Source of the DNA: Phoronis ovalis
Taxonomy: Eukaryota > Phoronida > Phoronidae
Assembly (NCBI GenBank): GCA_028565635.1
Contig: JAOXYB010060590.1
Span: forward strand, 1-10,735
DNA length: 10,735 nucleotides
Reading direction: 5' to 3'
Part shown: piece by piece, positions 1 through 6,400 of the stretch
How positions within the stretch are numbered: position 1 is the stretch's first letter
Layout: every line of letters starts with the position of its first letter
The notes under the pieces: model-generated
Databases searched by the model: none
What the model was told of the DNA's origin: nothing
What the model saw: only the letters and a program-made list of their open reading frames with translations
Translations under genes and position numbers: made by a program

Positions 1-277
1 GGCATGCGCCAACTCATTTTCTACTCATCACTTCTACTGTACTTATAAAACATGTATGCTTCATATTAATAATATGCTATTCCTTTCGCTCAAATAACCA
101 ATTTAAACAGCGTACAATGATGATTCTTCGAATCGTCGTTGTGATTTGTAGTAAGTGTCGACACAAATTTATTCCTTAAAGTTTTTATTACTGTAGAAAA
201 AAAATGTGTGTGCCGGGCCCCAAATTCGACTTTTTGCCATAAAATGTTAATCTAAGAGTTTTCTTTGTTGTTTTCAG
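1..277 (+). other. DPY19L3: 3' part of an upstream DPY19L3 intron
   Basis: I see no exon-like open frame matching the family here. The exon at 278 starts in phase 0 behind a standard acceptor, so this stretch is the tail of the preceding intron. It holds one strong hairpin at 113-143 and otherwise plain AT-rich sequence. Confidence 0.75.
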
Positions 278-412
278 TGGCCATCTATTATTGGTCTAGT
301 CATCAGTACCTTCTGTTTCAACATAACGTGGCAGTTCACCCAGTTTGTATTACTGCTGCAGGCCATGGCTTTATTTGGTGTGTGGTCTCTTGGATTTATC
401 CCAAAGGCCAAG
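278..412 (+). CDS. DPY19L3: DPY19L3 exon a (visible residues 1-45)
   Basis: This is the first exon visible in the window. The acceptor is the ttttcag at 271-277 and the donor is gtaac from 413. It has 45 whole codons, phase 0 at both ends. It encodes two hydrophobic stretches, IIGLVISTFCF and FVLLLQAMALFG, around the polar-aromatic WQFTQF motif, which is conserved across DPY19 proteins. These are transmembrane helices of the GT-C core. An earlier exon must exist because there is no plausible start codon here. Confidence 0.93.
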
Positions 413-3400
413 GTAACAGCATTGATGTGGATGGTAAACTGTAACTGGAACCTTTCCAATTTATAAATTTTACAGCTGCTTGGATGTGCGGATTAAAGCA
501 GCATTAATGCAATATAACATATCGGCTAATATGAATTTTGGTATTAATCTACTGCGAAATAAAGAACTACACCTATATTTCTGCATTAAAAAGTGTGGAA
601 AATCAATGAAAGTAAAAGTTCTTTGTGAGGAAAACAGATAATTTTCATGACCTGCAAATCTCACGCTTCGCTGATGGACTAGATTTCAATTAGCAACTAT
701 AAAGGATTCATGACATTTGTGGCTTAACTTGATTTTTTCACAGACATTTTTCATCGTGTTTTTTTTTTCACAAAAATATATTTTTCCATATATTCACATA
801 TGAAGGGATCCTCCTTGCAATATTTGGTACTTTTATCACGTTGCTACTGTTTATTTATCCTCTGGGCTTGCAATATTTGTTTTACCTGTATATTATCATA
901 TTTTTCAGATTCAGATTGTAATGGTTGTGCAGCTGATTTCATTATTTAGCGTGTGCTTGTTACAGTTTTGGAATGCAATGATTCTAGGTTCTCTGGTGCT
1001 AAGTTTTATTCCAGCAGCATTCCTAGTCATGAATATTTCGGTATGTTTGTTCAAAACATGTGTGGTGGGTAGTTAAGTAAACTTTAAATGTTCATCCTCA
1101 ACAAGCGTCATTATTTCTAACATGATTTATGAAACTTCCATTACTAGTAATGTTTTTGATAGTAAACTTTCCAGTTCTCTTGGTGACTATAATACATACA
1201 ATTTATAAAGACACTACTATTGATGCTTTATTATAACAAAATGTTTTTAATGTAAAATGTGGCAAGTGTTAACCGAAAATATGTAGCTGAGCAAAGCTGC
1301 TAGCATTAGTAATTTATGTGCTGTGAGGGACTATTTATTTGCAAGTATTTTATGGTGCCGCAATTCTGTTCCATGTTCTTTGCATGCTTACATTATTCTA
1401 TCACAAAACATGGTGGTGCTTCCATGTCTGTGCAAATAAAGGTTTAGACTTTGACTACTATAATTTATTGTACATAATAACTAAGTCCTAAAAGCTGATT
1501 TCTATATTTTACAGGAAAAACTGCAACTAAAAAAGAAAGGAATTGTCATAGCTATAATTAGTGTTATCTTTGAAGTTATAGCTGTCCTCACTGCCATGAT
1601 TTTGATAAGTAAGCTCATCAAGGTAGGCAACTAATAGATACATCCAAGTCAATGGTGGGTTATATGTGAACATTTAAATTTTAGCATATCTACATGAGTA
1701 TGGACTTATTTTCAGTTACACAAGTCATTTCATTTGGCATTGTAGTTTAATTACACTAGTAGATGTGGCAGTAGATAATGTGAAAAAAAGTTTGTTTTAT
1801 ACTTGAAAGGTATAATATTTTGTTTACAGCTTCATTATAATATTAATTAAAAATTCAGTTATGTATGTAAAAGTAGCATTGGGGTTTCTCATTACAAATA
1901 GAGTAAAACACTGTTCAGTTTCATATCTTCACGTTTTTCCTTTTTATTTTGCAGGCATCCATCAATCTCCAAGATGATGAACACATTTTCAAGTTTGTTC
2001 TTACTAAGTTAGGGCTCGCCAAGTATAGGTAAGTTAGTAAATCTATTGCTTTGACTCTTTGTTTACACAAAAAAAAGTTCTTCGTGACTTTATGTGACAT
2101 ATAAATGACTGCTACTTAAGGTTTGACAACCAGTGATGCTGGCCTGGAGAACAGACTTGGCATGTGCTTCCATGATGTTCTTCTAATTATGCTAAAAAAC
2201 ATTCAAAAGCAGCTTCAGTCACTGATTCAATCATATACTTAGCAATATGAGGTACTGCTTTCATTTTACCGATGCATATTTTAATACCTCAGTACAAGCA
2301 TATAAATTAACTTATTTGTTATCAGTGCTTTGAATAATTACAGCAATTACAGATTTACTAAATTTCCTGTACCTTAACTGAATAGGACATACTAATTGAT
2401 TCTTATGGTATGCGTATTTTACACAGTAAAAACCTTCATTGGTACATGGAAACAATCAGTGAACCCGCACTGAACACAGTAAACTTATCAGTAATTGTGA
2501 GTGGTGAACGAACTCTCTGTGATGGCATCACATAACTTGTCATTGCACGATGATCTGACGGTAAATGTCAAATGAATTTTGTCCCTGTACAACAATTTGG
2601 GTGAATGTTCAACGATTGCATCTGATAGTCTGTGGATGTTAGGTAGCCCTGTTTTCATCATCTTAACAACAAAGTTGCACTTCTATATTTTTGCATTTTA
2701 GAGATTTTGATGTTCAGCTATATCTGTGTAATGGTGCTTTCACAAAACTCACACCTGATGTGTTTGAGAGGATGACAGCAGGTTTTGTATTTCCAATCTA
2801 CACCATGGTCCATGTGATGCTACTCATCTCTCTTGCTGTTGCTGTTATACAGTTGTGGAGGTAAAATGTGGTGCTTTTACTTACTGTCATTTACCACATT
2901 CCAGTGCTGGCAGTGCAATACTAACAAATTTAAAAATATCATCCATTTTATATGAGCTAGAGCTTCAGGTATTATGGCTGTAATATACTGCCAATGACGC
3001 AGATAAGAATATTCACTGCTCAGTTGAAAAAATAGCTTCCTCGGCAAAATGAGAAAATTGATAGGCTATGCAGTAGTCCATTTTATATCACTCAAAGCAT
3101 AGACAATATTCAGCAAATAACTCACTGAAATGCGATCATGTTGTTAGAACATAGTACCACTGATCGGCACTTCAAATTCTATCAATCTCAGTAATTTTTA
3201 TTTATTTATAGTTACAAGTATTTCTTTTTATTTTAACAGATTAAATCGAGTTTTGAATTTATTTACCTTTTTCACAGGACTTTTGGCTCTGATTCTACTG
3301 AAACATCTAAAAACTTGGAAGAAAAAGACAATAATCAACATATATTTAAAAATCGTCCAGAACTTACATTCCACACTGTGCAATGTACCCTGTTTGGTAT

Positions 3401-6400
3401 TCTTGCATTCTCAACACTTCGAATGAAATACCTATGGACACCATACATGTGTGTGTTAGCAAGTTTTGGATTGGCCGATTACACTATTTGGAGATGGATC
3501 TTAAATATCACAATGCGTAGAAAGACTTCAGAATTTCTAGTATGTGCTAAAAAGAGTTTAACTGGTGATGAAAATTAGGATATTCTGATGCATTCGACTT
3601 TCAAACCTATTTATGGGTTGCTGATTGTGATACAAGTTCTCAATTCCAAATTTCCAAGTAGTTTCATTGTTTATGCAACCATGTTTCATAATTTCTAAAG
3701 TTTGTACATCCAGTTTTCAAGAATTTGATATTAATTTTCTGAAAAATTATTCACCTGTTTATTTTTGAGTTAAAAAATAAAAGTTTTTCACATTTGTCGT
3801 AAGTTATTAATTGTACTAGAGTCATCACATTTTCTGATTTGCTTCCGCAGATCCAGTGTGTCAGACATGCAGTCACGGGGCTAGTTATAGCAACTTTAGT
3901 ACAGACGGTAAGTTACATGTGGTTTAATAGGTACACGAGCTTCAACACTTTTAAATAGATTTTTTTTTTAATTTCGATTATTTCTAGTGTTCCCAGTTCC
4001 GTTTAGTTTCTCGTAAGTTTGCTGATTGCTTCTTAATAACAGCACCTGCTATAGTTCTTGGTATACTTTATTAATGATTATGTTATAAATCATCGGATTC
4101 TTGGTAATGTTTTAGTATACATTTGTCATTTCAAGATTTTCTTTAATTTACGTAAACTAGAAATATTGACAGTTTCTGTTAAGTCTTCCTTGCAACACTC
4201 TAACCCTAGCTGCACCTTCTCTCCTGGAAAGGTTTGTATAAATATGGACTCCAGATTCTAACCCTAGCTGCACCTTCTCTCCTGGAAAGGTTTGTATAAA
4301 TATGGACTCCAGATTCTAACCCTAGCTGCACCTTCTCTCCTCGAAAGGTTTGTATAAATATGGACTCCAGATTCTAACCCTAGCTGCACCTTCTCTCCTC
4401 GTTTGTATAAATATGGACTCCAGATTCTATTGGTGAGAATTATTATTATTATAAAACTAAGTTCAGTTATACTGTTTGCAGGTTTATTGCAAGCACTGTT
4501 TTAAATATATCAATGGGCCTCTTGTTTTCCTTACAGCATCTTCCGCCTGCCTTGGACCATCTAAAAGAATTGAAAGAGTTCTATGATCCAGATACTGTGG
4601 AACTTATGGAATGGATCAAGTGAGTAAAATAGGTTATGCAAGGTAGTGCATATACACTGCATACGCAGCAAGAAATTTTTAATTGGGCGGACTTTTATTT
4701 TTTACCCTATGTTTAACACTTTAAGATAATTACAGACCTTTGATTCTGCATCATATTCTGTTAAATATGATTCACATGGAGCACATTATCTATTTTGATA
4801 AAAGCTAAAAAAGGTAGACAATTAAATTCTTGTTTTTTTTTCAAATCACCTAGTATGCTATTTACTTATTTTTGCCTGTTTTAGTAAAAGTGTTCCAAAG
4901 AGAGCCGCATTTACTGGCAGTATGCAGTTGCTGGCTGGTGTTAAGCTATGTACGGGACGTCCACTAACTAATCATCCTCATTATGAAGACAAAGTACTCA
5001 GAACAAGAACTAAAGAGGTAAAACATGGGATATCTTATTAAATGAGTTATTTAAATGTGGCTGTAAGCTGTTACTGCTTCAGTGATTGGGTCATGAGTGC
5101 TCACTGTTTCTGAAAGTGGTGTTTATCATAATTATAATTAAATATATTTTCCTTATATAAATTATATTGTTCTCACTTTTTTATCATAATTATAATTAAA
5201 TATATTTTCCTTAAATAAATTATATTGCTCTCACTTCAGCTATATAAAATGTATGGGAAGTTCTCACCTGCAGAAGTGTACCAAACCATGGTGAAATACA
5301 ACACAAGTTATGTAATTTTGGAAGACAGCATTTGTTTGGCACCAAAGAAGGGTGATGCTTGTCGGCTACCTGATATTGTGGATATAACATACGGCATTGT
5401 AAGTTATCTAGTGTTCATGTTTGGCCGAGACATGTATGTTGTGAGCAACCACTTGACACTGAACATGAATGCTAAGCAACCTGAAATGTGGTTATATTTT
5501 AGTTTGTAGGTAATACATATTGTCAATATGTATGTGTGTGCCTTAGTGCATGCGCACATGCTTGCGTGTGTGCGTACATATACCGTATTACCCTGATAGT
5601 AAGACCCAGGTCTTACATTCGAATTAAGACCTGGTCTCGAAAGTAAGACCCAGGTGTAACTATCGAATTAATATGTGGTTGCTAAAGTTGGCTGCATCGA
5701 TAATAACAAAAAAAAAAAAATGAAGTGGTGCATCGATTTACGTCAAAGGTATAACAAAGTCGTACCTATCTATTATTAATTACATATATCACCAGCTAAA
5801 ACGTCCAGTAGGGCTATACATTAGGTTGTTTTACATTACAAAGCGGTTGACCCAGATTCGAAATTTAGGTTCAACTTGATAAATGTTATTGTGCAATTTA
5901 GTTGAACTTGAAAACAGATGCATATTGAGTTTAAATACTGCAATGGGAGCTACATTTAAAGTGAATAAAATGATTATTTAAAGAAGCGTGTGATAAATGA
6001 ATGCTTGATATATTGATGTTTATACTTGGTCAATTTTTGACTACTCGTTTTCATAAACCATACCTTACATGATCTTGTATCCACAAAAATACGATGACTG
6101 AAATGTAAGACCCCCATTTCAAGTGTAAGACCCGGGTCTTACTATCGAACTGAAAAAAAAGTCAAAAGTTCAAATGTAAGATCTGGGTCTTACTATCAGG
6201 GTAATATGACGTTATGACTTGTTTATTATGCCCATCACTATGTAATAGTGAATGGGTATATAGTCGTAGGGTATGCGGCGTCGTTGTCGTATGTAACCTT
6301 TTCTTTGTCTTGCTGTAACGGCTTCAGTTTTCGTCAAATCATCCTCGTATTTGGTACAGGGTAAGTACAGGTCAAAGCACAGGTCGGATATAATTTTGAC

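Noticed and set aside
1435-1440. AATAAA in the intron 1041-1514 as a second intronic poly(A) site.
   Set aside because: Read-through from exon b reaches a stop after a few codons, the hexamer is about 400 bases on, and I see no supporting structure.
2172-2225. Possible intronic C/D box snoRNA.
   Set aside because: The C box is imperfect (ATGATGT), the D box is isolated, and there is no terminal stem.
4058-4261. A 67-residue + open frame.
   Set aside because: It runs from unique intron sequence into the first minisatellite unit and lies within an intron whose flanking exons join in frame.
5399-5509. Extension of exon j to a stop at 5507-5509 as an alternative gene end.
   Set aside because: No AATAAA follows nearby, and the family's C-terminal HFCDEI/NKTF block is found intact in the exon at 7720. 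I see the strong GTAAGT donor at 5399 as used.
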